DNA of 9,720 nucleotides from Verrucomicrobiota bacterium (GTDB taxonomy: Bacteria; Verrucomicrobiota; Verrucomicrobiia; Methylacidiphilales; Verrucolacustridaceae), in NCBI GenBank assembly GCA_010024525.1, contig RGGS01000030.1, forward strand, positions 1-9,720, read 5' to 3'. The stretch's first letter is position 1; each line of letters starts with the position of its first letter. Below, piece by piece: positions 1 through 6,164 of this stretch. The position numbers were made by a program, and so were the translations under genes. The notes under the pieces are model-generated. The model was given only the letters and a program-made list of their open reading frames with translations. It did no database searches and was not told where the DNA came from.

Positions 1-24
1 CAACCCCGTTAGGATTTGGGCGAT

Positions 25-100
25 TGCCGCGTGGTGCAATTGGTAGCACACCACACTCTGGATGTGGGTGTTCTTGGTTCGAGTCCAAGCGCGGCAGCCA
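25..100 (+). tRNA. tRNA-Gln, anticodon CUG, CCA encoded
   Basis: A full cloverleaf can be folded by eye. The 7-bp acceptor stem pairs 25-31 (TGCCGCG) with 90-96 (CGCGGCA). The D arm is 34-37/46-49 (GTGC/GCAC) with loop AATTGGTA. The anticodon stem is 51-55/63-67 (CCACA/TGTGG) with the 7-base loop CTCTGGA, which places CTG at 58-60. The variable region is 5 bases, and the T arm is 73-77/85-89 (CTTGG/CCAAG) with loop TTCGAGT. The discriminator base is G97 and CCA is encoded at 98-100. Anticodon CUG reads the glutamine codon CAG. The U1-A72 pair and G73 agree with known glutaminyl-tRNA synthetase identity elements. Only 24 bases precede the gene, so its promoter is mostly outside the window. Confidence 0.96.
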
Positions 101-106
101 AATTTT

Positions 107-117
107 ATCTGTATTTT
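107..117 (+). promoter_or_regulatory. possible -10-like element upstream of rsmI
   Basis: The AT-rich stretch ATCTGTATTTT sits 31 bases before the rsmI start, in the 47-base gap after tRNA-Gln. It matches 8 of 11 bases of the ATCTTAATCTT element that lies 33 bases before two other plus-strand genes in this window (5210 and 6165). A clear -35 box was not seen. This may be a promoter core or simply an AT-rich leader; rsmI could also be read through from the tRNA promoter. Confidence 0.25.
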
Positions 118-147
118 GAAACTTCATCCAACCCTTAACGCCAAACG

Positions 148-822
148 ATGAATCCCGGCCGATTGATTGTCATTGGAACGCCCATTGGGAATCTTTCCGA
201 CATTTCCCCCCGTGCATGCCAGGCCCTGGCCACCGCCGACCTCATTGCCGCCGAGGATACCCGGCATACGGGTCTGCTCCTCCAGCACCTGCAGCTTAAA
301 AAACCTCTTCTGAGCTACCAGAAATTCAACGAAGCTTCGCGCGAGTCTGAGATCCTCGACCGTTTGCGCCAAGGCCAGACTGTCGCCTTGGTCACGGATG
401 GCGGCATGCCCGGCATTTCCGACCCTGGGGAGCGAATCATTCGGGCCGCGCGAAGGGCGAGCCTTCCGCTCGAGGTTATCCCTGGTCCCTCGGCCGTCCT
501 CCATGCCCTCGTGGCCAGCGGACTACCCGCCATGCCGTTCTATTTTGGAGGATTTCTTCCACCCAAACCTGGACCGCGGCAAAAAGAGCTGACCCGGGCC
601 GCCGCCAAAGACCACACCACCGTCTACTTTGAGTCTCCCCACCGGATCGGAAGGACCCTGAAGGAAATCATGGAAATTTTCCCCAAAAACTCCCGGGTAG
701 CCCTGGCGCGCGAATTGACCAAAAAATTCGAGGAAGTCTTCGTCGGTACTCCCGAGGAAGTGGCCGCCAAGTTTGGGGAAAAGACGAAGGGCGAGATCAC
801 TCTCGTGCTCTCGCCCTCCTAG
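148..822 (+). CDS. rsmI: 16S rRNA (cytidine(1402)-2'-O)-methyltransferase RsmI, short form
   Basis: RsmI uses SAM to 2'-O-methylate C1402 in the decoding centre of 16S rRNA. The 224-residue product carries the family motifs in order: GTPIGNL (10-16), EDTR (36-39), VTDGGMPGISDPG (82-94), IPGPSA (111-116), FESPHR (161-166), ELTK (189-192) and a final GEITLV (215-220). These are hallmarks of the tetrapyrrole-methylase fold. The protein stops right after the second subdomain, so it lacks the roughly 60-residue C-terminal extension of the Escherichia coli enzyme (about 286 residues). The usual AGTPLISDPG loop reads GGMPGISDPG here. ATG 148 leaves only one residue pair before the first conserved strand and is the natural start; no clear Shine-Dalgarno precedes it. 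The gene ends 21 bp from the convergent gene at 844-1482. The family assignment is firm. Confidence 0.95.
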   Translation: MNPGRLIVIGTPIGNLSDISPRACQALATADLIAAEDTRHTGLLLQHLQLKKPLLSYQKFNEASRESEILDRLRQGQTVALVTDGGMPGISDPGERIIRAARRASLPLEVIPGPSAVLHALVASGLPAMPFYFGGFLPPKPGPRQKELTRAAAKDHTTVYFESPHRIGRTLKEIMEIFPKNSRVALARELTKKFEEVFVGTPEEVAAKFGEKTKGEITLVLSPS

Positions 823-843
823 AAACCGCGCCGTTCTTTGGCT

Positions 844-1482
844 TTAGGCTCCGCCGGCTGTTCCCTTCACCTTCTTTTTGCTCTTATTAATGGAATCTCT
901 CAACGCGTCCGTGTCCTTGAGCATCTCCTGGGCTGCCGCCAAGGCCTTTTGCACCATGGGCTGAGAGGTCTTGATGGAGTCGGGGCTAAAGGAGGAGGCG
1001 TAGTACTTCTGCAAATCCTGCAGAAGGGCCGTAAGATCATTGGCGTCCCCACCCACTTCCCGCATCTGCTTGTCCAAGGCATCAAAATCCGCTTTAGCCG
1101 CGTCGATCTGGTCGTTGGTCAGTTTGCGCATGTCCTTATCGGTCATGCCCGAGACTTCTTTGGTCCAGGCGGCGATCCGTTGCCCCTGCAACTCCCGGAC
1201 TCTTTCGGCGCGATCTTTTATGTCCGAGCGAATTCCGACCAAGTCCTCCAGATTTTCCTTAAACTTGTCAAAGTTGTTGTTGGCATCGTTGTTGTCTGAG
1301 AGTTCGCCCAAGTTGGTCATGATATAGCTCAGCCTCTTCTGGGCGCGGCCCATAAGGTCATCGAGCTTGTTCATGCTCGCCGACTGATCCCCTGCGATGT
1401 TCAAAGAGTCCGAATTTTGGCTGTGCCCCGAAAGGGGTAAAGCCATGCAGAGTGCCATCAAAGTAAAAAGGGTGTTTTTCAT
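844..1482 (-). CDS. exported helical protein, possibly DUF2959-like
   Basis: The 212-residue product begins with a signal peptide: a basic MKN, a hydrophobic core at about 4-18, and probable cleavage near GHS at 19-21. The mature part is highly charged and almost free of strand-forming runs or glycine turns, so it should be mostly alpha-helical with likely coiled coils (about 36-105 and 120-205). It ends in a lysine-rich tail (SKKKVKG) and GGA. The layout, with a helical pair followed by a D-R-x-E-x-V and W-T-K-E segment near 90-109, recalls the DUF2959 family of periplasmic helical proteins, but this is from memory and weak. It lies 20 bp downstream of the SYLF gene on the same strand, with a good Shine-Dalgarno (GAAAGGA), so the two are probably one transcript. 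No enzymatic motif is visible. Function is unknown. Confidence 0.8.
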   Translation of the reverse strand: MKNTLFTLMALCMALPLSGHSQNSDSLNIAGDQSASMNKLDDLMGRAQKRLSYIMTNLGELSDNNDANNNFDKFKENLEDLVGIRSDIKDRAERVRELQGQRIAAWTKEVSGMTDKDMRKLTNDQIDAAKADFDALDKQMREVGGDANDLTALLQDLQKYYASSFSPDSIKTSQPMVQKALAAAQEMLKDTDALRDSINKSKKKVKGTAGGA

Positions 1483-1491
1483 TTTTTGTAT

Positions 1492-1498
1492 TCCTTTC
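1492..1498 (-). promoter_or_regulatory. ribosome binding site of the gene at 844-1482
   Basis: On the minus strand GAAAGGA lies 9 bases before the ATG at 1482. It sits within the 20-bp gap after the SYLF stop codon and supports independent initiation on a shared transcript. Confidence 0.7.
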
Positions 1499-1502
1499 GT
1501 TT

Positions 1503-2159
1503 TTATTTCAGCAGGTCGTAAATACGAGCCATAGCCGCTTTTTTAGATTCTGGAACCTCCGCCACATGGTTCAGGATGTCTTTGGCCGAAATCAAGGGCC
1601 GGTCATAATAGTTGGCGTTCCCCTCGTTGTTAATGTTCACATCAAAGCCGCCGAAGTTGACGCCCAACTTGGCCCCCTTGTTCCAGATGTAGACGTTAAA
1701 ATCACGGGTTTTCATGGTGGCATCGACCGCCGCCCCGCCCTTGGGCCCCATGACCGCGGAAGCCGAGGAGCTGCCGAAGTGCTCTCCCGCCGCCCATTTG
1801 CTGACCGCACCATTGTTCATCAGAAGAATGACAATATCGTTGTCCGTTCCGCCAACATCGATTCCCAAGGTTCCCCCATCCGTGGTAATCGCCACTGGAC
1901 CGCTCCACCCCTTGTCGGTTTTGGACATCAGAATTCCGTCTCCTCCGGATCCGCCGATACCGATGGAAAATCCTGTAACGTTGAGGATCACAATCCCCTT
2001 GGCCTCTTTGACCAAATCCATGTTGAGGATGTCTTCCCGTTTCATTCGTCCCAGAATTTCAGCGCAGTCGGGAATCAATTTGTCCAGCGATTCGGCCCGG
2101 AGAACGGTTCCGGGAAGCGCTAGGAGGGTGGCTAAAGCAAGGCGGAGGAGTGTTTTCAT
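1503..2159 (-). CDS. exported SYLF-domain (Ysc84-type lipid-binding) protein
   Basis: The 218-residue product starts with a signal peptide (hydrophobic core about 4-18, cleavage likely after LRA at 20-22). The mature protein follows the SYLF/Ysc84 pattern: a short helical part (25-54), then KGIVILNVTGFSIGIGGSGG (54-73), a GILMSK strand with GWSGPVAI (84-91), and a glycine-rich GGTLGIDVGGT stretch (95-105). IVILLMNNGAV (109-119) and the second half GPKGGAAVDA (138-147) and AKLGVNFGGFDV (163-174) follow. SYLF domains bind phosphoinositides in eukaryotes; bacterial exported members have no settled role and are thought to touch lipid or the envelope. ATG 2159 is preceded by AAAGGA with 5-base spacing. 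It is followed in the same direction by the exported helical protein at 844-1482. The gap to epsI is 69 bp, so it may be its own transcription unit. Confidence 0.9.
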   Translation of the reverse strand: MKTLLRLALATLLALPGTVLRAESLDKLIPDCAEILGRMKREDILNMDLVKEAKGIVILNVTGFSIGIGGSGGDGILMSKTDKGWSGPVAITTDGGTLGIDVGGTDNDIVILLMNNGAVSKWAAGEHFGSSSASAVMGPKGGAAVDATMKTRDFNVYIWNKGAKLGVNFGGFDVNINNEGNANYYDRPLISAKDILNHVAEVPESKKAAMARIYDLLK

Positions 2160-2164
2160 GGTTA

Positions 2165-2170
2165 TCCTTT
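2165..2170 (-). promoter_or_regulatory. ribosome binding site of the SYLF gene
   Basis: AAAGGA on the minus strand lies 5 bases before ATG 2159 and fixes this start. Confidence 0.7.
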
Positions 2171-2189
2171 GGTTTGGGGTTGAATCTCG

Positions 2190-2220
2190 ATCCTAGCGTT
2201 TCCGCCCCCCGCCTTGCCAA
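2190..2220 (-). promoter_or_regulatory. possible promoter for the SYLF and helical-protein genes
   Basis: Reading the minus strand, TTGGCA (2220-2215) is followed after 19 bases by TAGGAT (2195-2190), about 30 bases before the SYLF start. Both hexamers resemble sigma-70 boxes but the spacer is longer than the usual 17. The -35 half lies inside the palindrome CCTTGCCAAGG (2212-2222), which could instead bind a regulator. The placement between epsI and SYLF fits a separate transcription unit. Evidence is only pattern similarity. Confidence 0.25.
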
Positions 2221-2228
2221 GGAACAAA

Positions 2229-2951
2229 TCAGTCGTCGGATGCTTGGCTTCCGGTGCGCATGAAGGTCGGGGCCAATTGGGCCGTAAACTGCTTGAGCAT
2301 CTCCACCGTTTGCACCTCATTCTTTCCGTTCGGCACAAAGCCCTCCGTCACGATCGACATGACAATCACATAGGCCCAGCGATGATTGATGTTTTTGGTG
2401 ATGCGGTCAAAGCTCGTCAGGAAAACCCGGTTCCAGTGGTGGGGGGTCGTCACCCCGTTGCCGACAAACCAATAAAAGTAGTGAGCATAGAGTTTGCGCC
2501 GGTCCCCCGGACCGATTTCCACATCCCGGGTCAAACTTAAATCCATCACCTTAAGGTCCCGTCCGTCCGCCATAGAAATCCCCTCCACTTTTCCGCCCCG
2601 CATGCTCCAACCCTGGGCCGGAAGACAAACTTCCGGACGATGAATGGACCGTTTTTCACCCCCGCTCAAAACGATCGAGGCCATGATCCGATCTCCCGCC
2701 GGATCCAAATATTCCCGTCTCACAATCTGGGTGTCGGAGGGAAGCGTGGCGATTTCGCCCGGGGTTGCCGCGATGATTTTTCCACTGAAGCCGGCCAGGC
2801 TCTCGGGCAAGTCCATGATCACTCCCGCCTTGGGCGTGGTGTTGGGAGTTGGCAACAAGAGACAAAGCGCGGCCGTTGCCCCCCCCAAGATGGACAACAG
2901 GAGAATTCTTTGGGCGCTGCCCCGCCTGGGTGCGGAAAAATCCAAGGTCAC
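2229..2951 (-). CDS. epsI: exosortase-associated EpsI protein
   Basis: EpsI-type proteins (DUF3485) accompany exosortases, often as a separate gene or as a C-terminal domain fused to the exosortase, and act at the membrane in surface-protein or polysaccharide export. The exact reaction is not established. The 240-residue product has one N-terminal membrane segment (about 15-34) and a periplasmic domain. This includes the family signature IHRPEVCLPAQGW (103-115) with Cys109 and His104, and an aromatic stretch YAHYFYWFVG (155-164). The start is chosen as GTG 2951, whose GTGA overlaps the exosortase stop by 4 bp; a purine-rich GGGGGGAA lies just upstream. The open frame extends further upstream to 3305, but that part runs antiphase through the exosortase gene and does not look like protein. 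A G8 run (2879-2886) falls in the membrane segment. Third gene of the GT4-exosortase-epsI unit. Confidence 0.88.
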   Translation of the reverse strand: MTLDFSAPRRGSAQRILLLSILGGATAALCLLLPTPNTTPKAGVIMDLPESLAGFSGKIIAATPGEIATLPSDTQIVRREYLDPAGDRIMASIVLSGGEKRSIHRPEVCLPAQGWSMRGGKVEGISMADGRDLKVMDLSLTRDVEIGPGDRRKLYAHYFYWFVGNGVTTPHHWNRVFLTSFDRITKNINHRWAYVIVMSIVTEGFVPNGKNEVQTVEMLKQFTAQLAPTFMRTGSQASDD

Positions 2952-3967
2952 AGGTTCCCCCCGGCGGGAGCGTCCACGGGCGTGGTCCATTTTGCCCAAG
3001 TTTTTTTCCAACCCCCCTGCAACAACCAACGGATCACGGCCATCCCGCCCAACGCCACGATAAAAACAAAGAATCCGGCCGCCAGATGATAGGTCGTCGG
3101 ATTCTGTTCGGTCCCAATGGCGGTGGCACTTCCCAAAATCATGGTGCCAAAGGTCAACATCAGCATCCGGGCAAAATTTCCCGCCACCGCCAAAGCCGGG
3201 GACATCAGAAAGAGCACCCACTTTTGCCAGTTTTTTTCCAGGGTCAGGTGGGCGTAGAGGGCGCTTACCATCATCAGGGCAAACAGGGAGCGGATACCGC
3301 TGCAAGGATTGGCCACATCCAGGGCGAATTTTTCACCCTGTTTGAATCCCGCCGCATAGTCCGGAGCCGAAACGAGGGCGGTTCCCACCTGCAGGGTGTC
3401 GACTCCCACGAGATTGAGAAAGCCCTGAGAAAGCTGGCACATCAACCCGCGAAGAGGAAAAGCGACCACGTTGTCCAAAAAATAAAAGGGGTAGGAAAAC
3501 AGGAGAAACGTGTAGGGGAAAAGCAGTTCTTTCATCATGGGCCAACCCAGAAACCAAAGGAGCAGGCCCCCCACCATGAGTTGGAGGGAAAGGAAGCCAA
3601 CGATGGTGATGTCGATCTTATATCCCACCCAGAAAAGCCCCAGGGCCGCCAGAACCACGGGGATCCCGGCCGCACAGGGCTGAATGGGCACTTTCTGCAG
3701 ATCTTTCCAGCGGTGAATGACCAACCCCAGCGAGATGAGGGGAACAATCATTCCATGATGCCAATCCGTGGTGGAGGGGTCGGTCCAAAACCGATACAAC
3801 ATCTCCAACACCGGCCGGGCCTTGCTTTCGAAGCCAAAGTTGTAGGGAATCCAGCCGTAAAGACCAATCAACACCGCCAAGGCCGCCACACCCTCCATCC
3901 ACAATCCCCGGGAAAGCCACTGGGGGTTGGTTTCCGTCACGGTGGCTTTTTCAGGTTCTGCGGGCAT
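2948..3967 (-). CDS. exosortase (membrane cysteine protease/transpeptidase family)
   Basis: Exosortases are multi-pass membrane enzymes thought to cleave C-terminal PEP-CTERM-type sorting signals of exported proteins. The 339-residue product has about eight hydrophobic segments after a polar N terminus. The expected catalytic triad is present: Cys222 in NPCSGIRSL (220-228), Arg267 in GNFARML (263-269) and His294 in TTYHLAAGFF (291-300), each at a membrane-segment edge as in the family. Tryptophan and charged residues in WTDPSTTDWHHG (61-72) match the periplasmic loop typical of these proteins. The length is close to the roughly 280-320 usual for exosortases without a fused EpsI domain. EpsI is instead encoded immediately downstream with a 4-bp overlap. 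ATG 3967 has no obvious Shine-Dalgarno and follows a GC-rich hairpin after the GT4 stop. The subtype and its target signal cannot be read from the sequence. Confidence 0.93.
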   Translation of the reverse strand: MPAEPEKATVTETNPQWLSRGLWMEGVAALAVLIGLYGWIPYNFGFESKARPVLEMLYRFWTDPSTTDWHHGMIVPLISLGLVIHRWKDLQKVPIQPCAAGIPVVLAALGLFWVGYKIDITIVGFLSLQLMVGGLLLWFLGWPMMKELLFPYTFLLFSYPFYFLDNVVAFPLRGLMCQLSQGFLNLVGVDTLQVGTALVSAPDYAAGFKQGEKFALDVANPCSGIRSLFALMMVSALYAHLTLEKNWQKWVLFLMSPALAVAGNFARMLMLTFGTMILGSATAIGTEQNPTTYHLAAGFFVFIVALGGMAVIRWLLQGGWKKTWAKWTTPVDAPAGGNL

Positions 3968-3986
3968 GTGCTGAATTTATGGCCCA

Positions 3987-4000
3987 GCGGCGCCCGCCGC
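3987..4000 (-). repeat. intercistronic GC hairpin between GT4 and exosortase genes
   Basis: A perfect 5-bp stem (GCGGC/GCCGC, 3987-3991 and 3996-4000) with a 4-base loop fills the 35-bp gap between the GT4 stop (4003) and the exosortase start (3967). There is no U tract after it on the minus strand, so it is not a typical intrinsic terminator. It could affect mRNA processing or translation of the exosortase. Confidence 0.4.
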
Positions 4001-4002
4001 AA

Positions 4003-5103
4003 TCACAGGCCGCAACCTTCCTCCATCGCCCGGCGATAGATGCCAGCCGTTTCCTCTGCCATTTTTTCCCAGGAAAACGTCCCCGCCCTGGCAATCCCTT
4101 TGAGCCGCATCTCTTCCCGTCGCGAAGCGCTATCGAGGATCAGACCGATTTTGGCCGCCATCTCCTCCTCCGAGGTGGGGTCAAAGTATTCCGCGGCCTC
4201 CCCACAAACCTCCGGCAATGAGCCAGCGTTGGAGCAGACCACCGGACAACCGCTGGCCATCGCCTCCACCGGCGGAAGCCCAAATCCCTCGTAAAGCGAG
4301 GGATAGACCAACAAGGTGGCCTCTTGGTAAGCCTGCCTTAATTGCTCGTCCGTATAAGAACCCACCCACTCTGCCCCGCCGCCGGCTTCCGCCTTTCGTA
4401 GGGCCCGCAAATCGGCCCCCGCCGACCAACCAGCCGGACCAACCACTTTCAGTTCCAAATCCGGAAATCGCCCCTCCCGCAACCGACGCCAAGCCCGAAT
4501 CAGCCGGCGCAGGTTTTTGCGGGGATGAATGGCGCTGACAAACAGGAGGGAGGGAGCCCCCGCTTTTCTTTTTTTGCCGGGCCGGAACATTTTCCGCGCC
4601 GCCTCGTGGGTGGTTTCCACCCGGTCAGCCGCGATTCCCCATCGTTCCATGATCTCATTACGGCAAAATTCGGAAACCGTGATGACTTTGCGGGCCCTCT
4701 CTGCCGCCCTCCGGACCAGCGTCCGATAAAACCAGGCTTCTCCCGGGCGAAACCATTCAGGATGCACCTCAAAGGAAATGTCATGCACGGTGAGAACATA
4801 CGCCCCCTTCTCCCAAGGGCGCATCCAATACACCCCGTGATAAAGATCCGTCTTCAGCCCTTCCCTTGCCTTCGGCAACTCCACCAGGTGCCTTTTGAAA
4901 AATCCACCGGGCGGAATGCCTGCCTCTGGGTGCCCGCCCTTGGCGGGGGATATCCGGGCGAAAATCGGCACGATCTCCACTCCCTCTGGCTCAGCAACCC
5001 TCCATCCCTCCAGCAAGCCGGACAGATAAGTCTCGTTGCCCGTTTTCCCACGGCCGATCGCCGTGGCATCCAAAGCCACCCGGATTTTTTTCTCCCCGCT
5101 CAC
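4003..5103 (-). CDS. family 4 (GT-B fold) glycosyltransferase
   Basis: This 366-residue cytoplasmic glycosyltransferase should move a sugar from a nucleotide donor to a growing glycan with retention of configuration. The N-terminal half begins IRVALDATAIGRGKTGNETYL (7-27), a glycine-containing first loop, and contains LTVHDISFEVHPEWF (104-118) and ITVSEFCRNEI (141-151). The C-terminal half has SAIHPRKNLRRLIRAW (190-205), LLVYPSLYEGFGLPPVEAM (264-282) with the EX7E pair Glu272 and Glu280, and SLPEVCGEAA (295-304). The length is normal for the family. The start GTG 5103 is the only usual start codon before the first strand, but the perfect GGAGGTGA ribosome site (5107-5100) overlaps it, so initiation is odd; GTG at residue 9 is an alternative. 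First gene of the GT4-exosortase-epsI unit. The sugar specificity is unknown. Confidence 0.92.
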   Translation of the reverse strand: MSGEKKIRVALDATAIGRGKTGNETYLSGLLEGWRVAEPEGVEIVPIFARISPAKGGHPEAGIPPGGFFKRHLVELPKAREGLKTDLYHGVYWMRPWEKGAYVLTVHDISFEVHPEWFRPGEAWFYRTLVRRAAERARKVITVSEFCRNEIMERWGIAADRVETTHEAARKMFRPGKKRKAGAPSLLFVSAIHPRKNLRRLIRAWRRLREGRFPDLELKVVGPAGWSAGADLRALRKAEAGGGAEWVGSYTDEQLRQAYQEATLLVYPSLYEGFGLPPVEAMASGCPVVCSNAGSLPEVCGEAAEYFDPTSEEEMAAKIGLILDSASRREEMRLKGIARAGTFSWEKMAEETAGIYRRAMEEGCGL

Positions 5104-5125
5104 CTCCGTGAATCTGCCTCACCTG

Positions 5126-5148
5126 TCCCAATCCTCAATTCCCAATCC
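5126..5148. repeat. two 9-bp direct repeats in the divergent promoter region
   Basis: TCCCAATCC occurs at 5126-5134 and 5140-5148, with 5 bases between and a 14-bp period. They lie in the 106-bp gap between the divergent GT4 (5103) and GT2 (5210) genes, which must hold both promoters. Such spaced repeats can be operator half-sites, but the period is not a full helical turn and the stretch is pyrimidine-rich on the plus strand, so chance or slippage is possible. Confidence 0.35.
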
Positions 5149-5164
5149 ACCTTCCCGTCCGGCC

Positions 5165-5182
5165 TAATCTTAATCTTCATCT
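5165..5182 (+). promoter_or_regulatory. TAATCT-type tandem element upstream of the GT2 gene
   Basis: Three 6-base units, TAATCT TAATCT TCATCT, run in the leader of the GT2 gene. The inner ATCTTAATCTT (5167-5177) ends 33 bases before the GTG start at 5210. The same 11 bases lie the same distance before the next gene (6165). TAATCT resembles a -10 box; no good -35 box is visible. Confidence 0.35.
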
Positions 5183-5209
5183 TCCTCCAAAACTCTTCAT
5201 CATCATGCT

Positions 5210-6112
5210 GTGTCCGAGAACGCCAAAGTCGTTGCCATCATCGCCACTCGGTTTCGTGCCGATCTGCTTCTGCGCCTGTTCGAATCCCTTCCACGACAGA
5301 CCCTGCGTCTTGCGGCCATGGTGGTCACCGATAACGGTCCCGATCCCGCCACCCTGGCACTTGCCCTCAAGTCCCCCCTTCCTCTTGAGCTTCTCTCCCC
5401 GAAAAAGAATCTGGGTTATGGGGGAGGACTGGCCCTGGCGGGGCAGCGGGCCTTGGAAAAGTTCCCCGATTTGACACACCTGCTCGTGTTGGACGATGAC
5501 GTAATTCTTTCTCCCGGCGATGTGGAGAACTTAACTCGTTCCATGGATCAACATCAGGCCGGCACCGTCGCCCCGTTCCTGACCAACCCCTCGGGGATAT
5601 TGCAGGAGGTCCCGGAACCGATCCTTTGGTCCCTCGCCCGCTCCTTGAGAAAGGCGGGGCAAAATCTCGAAAAAGCCCGTGCCCTCGCCCCCTCCGCATA
5701 TCCCATGGCTTGGTGTGTCGGTCCCTGTCTGCTGATCCGAAAAGATGCCTGGCTTCGGGCCGGCCCGCCCCGATCCGATATGTTGGCCTATGGGGATGAC
5801 GTGGAGTTCTCCCTTCGTCTCTCGGCCGTCGCGCCCGCCTGGGCAGAGCCTGGTGTGACCGTCATCCACGCACCCCCCGAAGACAACCCAAACCTTGATA
5901 CTGATCTCGCGGCCCACTACCGCAAGTTTGGCATGCTTCTGCAAAACCTCGCCTTTACCTGCGTCATCTCCCCTCGCGCGCGCCATCTTCCCTTTTATCT
6001 TCCCGGCAATGCCCGGCGCTTCTTTCGGACCTTCGGGCTTTCTGCCCAAACCATTCTCGAAGTCGCTCGCCGCTACTCTCTCGGCCTCCTCGGCATTCCT
6101 GCGGGCCGCTAG
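5210..6112 (+). CDS. family 2 (GT-A fold) glycosyltransferase
   Basis: The 300-residue product resembles rhamnosyl/galactofuranosyl-type GT2 enzymes. VVAIIATRFRADLLLRLFESL (7-27) is the first strand and helix, VVTDNGPD (38-45) the nucleotide-binding DNG, and NLGYGGGLALAGQRAL (67-82) follows. LLVLDDDVILSP (91-102) contains the metal-binding DDD (95-97), WCVGPCLLIRKDAW (168-181) forms the acceptor side, and AYGDDVEFSLRL (193-204) supplies the likely catalytic acidic residues. It should be a soluble or membrane-peripheral inverting transferase acting on a lipid-linked glycan. GTG 5210 is used as start: it precedes the first strand by six codons, and the ATG at 5205 is out of frame. No Shine-Dalgarno is visible; the leader is pyrimidine-rich. 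It is followed after 52 bp by the RmlC-like gene, likely in the same unit. Donor and acceptor are unknown. Confidence 0.9.
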   Translation: MSENAKVVAIIATRFRADLLLRLFESLPRQTLRLAAMVVTDNGPDPATLALALKSPLPLELLSPKKNLGYGGGLALAGQRALEKFPDLTHLLVLDDDVILSPGDVENLTRSMDQHQAGTVAPFLTNPSGILQEVPEPILWSLARSLRKAGQNLEKARALAPSAYPMAWCVGPCLLIRKDAWLRAGPPRSDMLAYGDDVEFSLRLSAVAPAWAEPGVTVIHAPPEDNPNLDTDLAAHYRKFGMLLQNLAFTCVISPRARHLPFYLPGNARRFFRTFGLSAQTILEVARRYSLGLLGIPAGR

Positions 6113-6121
6113 CGCACACTT

Positions 6122-6132
6122 ATCTTAATCTT
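6122..6132 (+). promoter_or_regulatory. ATCTTAATCTT element upstream of the RmlC-like gene
   Basis: An 11-base exact copy of the element at 5167-5177, again ending 33 bases before the start codon (6165). It lies in the 52-bp gap after the GT2 gene. It may be a -10-type promoter core or a leader element; a -35 partner was not recognised. Confidence 0.35.
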
Positions 6133-6164
6133 TTCACTCTCCCGAGATCTTCCATACTGACCCC

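Noticed and set aside
838..1299. Plus-strand open frame of 153 residues opposite the helical exported protein
   Set aside because: The minus-strand gene has a signal peptide and a strong Shine-Dalgarno; the plus frame has neither and no motif.
2952..3305. N-terminal extension of EpsI up to 3305
   Set aside because: The added residues run out of phase through the exosortase gene and look like composition-driven translation. GTG 2951 with a 4-bp overlap places the membrane anchor correctly.
2849..4039. 396-residue open frame on the plus strand opposite the exosortase gene
   Set aside because: It is rich in Gln, His, Arg, Pro and Gly without any recognisable motif. It lies fully antisense to an exosortase with an intact catalytic triad. 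It is a frame shadow in GC-rich DNA.
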